DNA of 5,223 nucleotides. It comes from DATLAN01 sp035527455 (GTDB lineage Bacteria; Planctomycetota; Planctomycetia; Pirellulales; Thermoguttaceae). Shown here piece after piece: positions 5,201 through 5,223 of this stretch (position 1 is its first letter; each line of letters begins with the position of its first letter). The position numbers were made by a program, and so were the translations under genes. The stretch is taken from positions 1 to 5,223 of the forward strand of contig DATLAN010000176.1 in the NCBI GenBank assembly GCA_035527455.1, in the 5' to 3' direction. Under the pieces are notes generated by a model. That model was not told where the DNA came from, searched no databases, and saw only the letters and a program-made list of their open reading frames with translations.

Positions 5201-5223
5201 TTGACGCGCCCCGCCGCAGGGCG
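5201..5223 (+). repeat. Second copy of the promoter-like element, cut by window edge
   Basis: The last 23 bases match 2814-2836 at 21 positions. Both copies begin with TTGACGCG and end with GCCGCAGGGCG, and both are preceded by a pyrimidine run. If the match continues past the edge, a GATAAT-like -10 box would follow, making this the promoter of the next gene to the right. Together the copies bracket a 2.4-kb segment holding both cassettes. Confidence 0.55.

Noticed and set aside
2164..5223. CRISPR array, tRNA or rRNA
   Set aside because: No regularly spaced repeats, no cloverleaf with a TTC-loop signature and no rRNA-like conserved stretch were seen.

Overview
The window most likely comes from a GC-rich bacterium, probably of the Planctomycetota. 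I infer this from the style of the SecA-like gene, a hydrolase-like tail typical of that group, and the appearance of the attC site and of a GCCACTGGC...GCCAGTGC hairpin. All of this is from memory, without a database search.

Left part (1-2163), about 65-70% GC in 60-base samples counted by hand. The 3' end of an alpha/beta-hydrolase-like gene overlaps, through a TTGA stop/start junction, a complete gene for a short SecA-type ATPase of 652 residues. All SecA motor motifs are present, but the protein stops just after the long helix of the helical scaffold. It has no helical wing domain and no zinc-binding tail.

Middle (2164-3166). About 1 kb without a convincing gene. It holds two good sigma70-type promoters reading rightwards (2449-2477 and 2814-2843), a small hairpin (2956-2987) and a motif resembling an integron attI core (3071-3087).

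Right part (about 3082-4906), 45-53% GC in samples. This reads as two consecutive integron gene cassettes. The first carries a HEPN-domain protein (3167-3796) and ends in a textbook attC site (3791-3881) with two extrahelical bases and a perfect GTTRRRY box. The second carries a 316-residue protein with features suggesting a DUF3800/RNase H-like nuclease (3890-4840). It ends in a 24-bp hairpin flanked by TAAC/GTTA (4835-4906), which I read as a second attC. In both genes the stop codon lies inside the attC R'' box, as is normal for cassettes. No integrase gene is present in the window.

Right edge (4907-5223). No convincing gene: two inverted repeats, and at the very end a 23-bp element matching the 2814 promoter at 21 of 23 positions, so that copies of one promoter-like element bracket the cassette island. 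The notable content is a small, possibly integrase-less cassette array with two candidate RNA- or nucleic-acid-acting genes, a plausible carrier of anti-phage defence functions. That role is inference.
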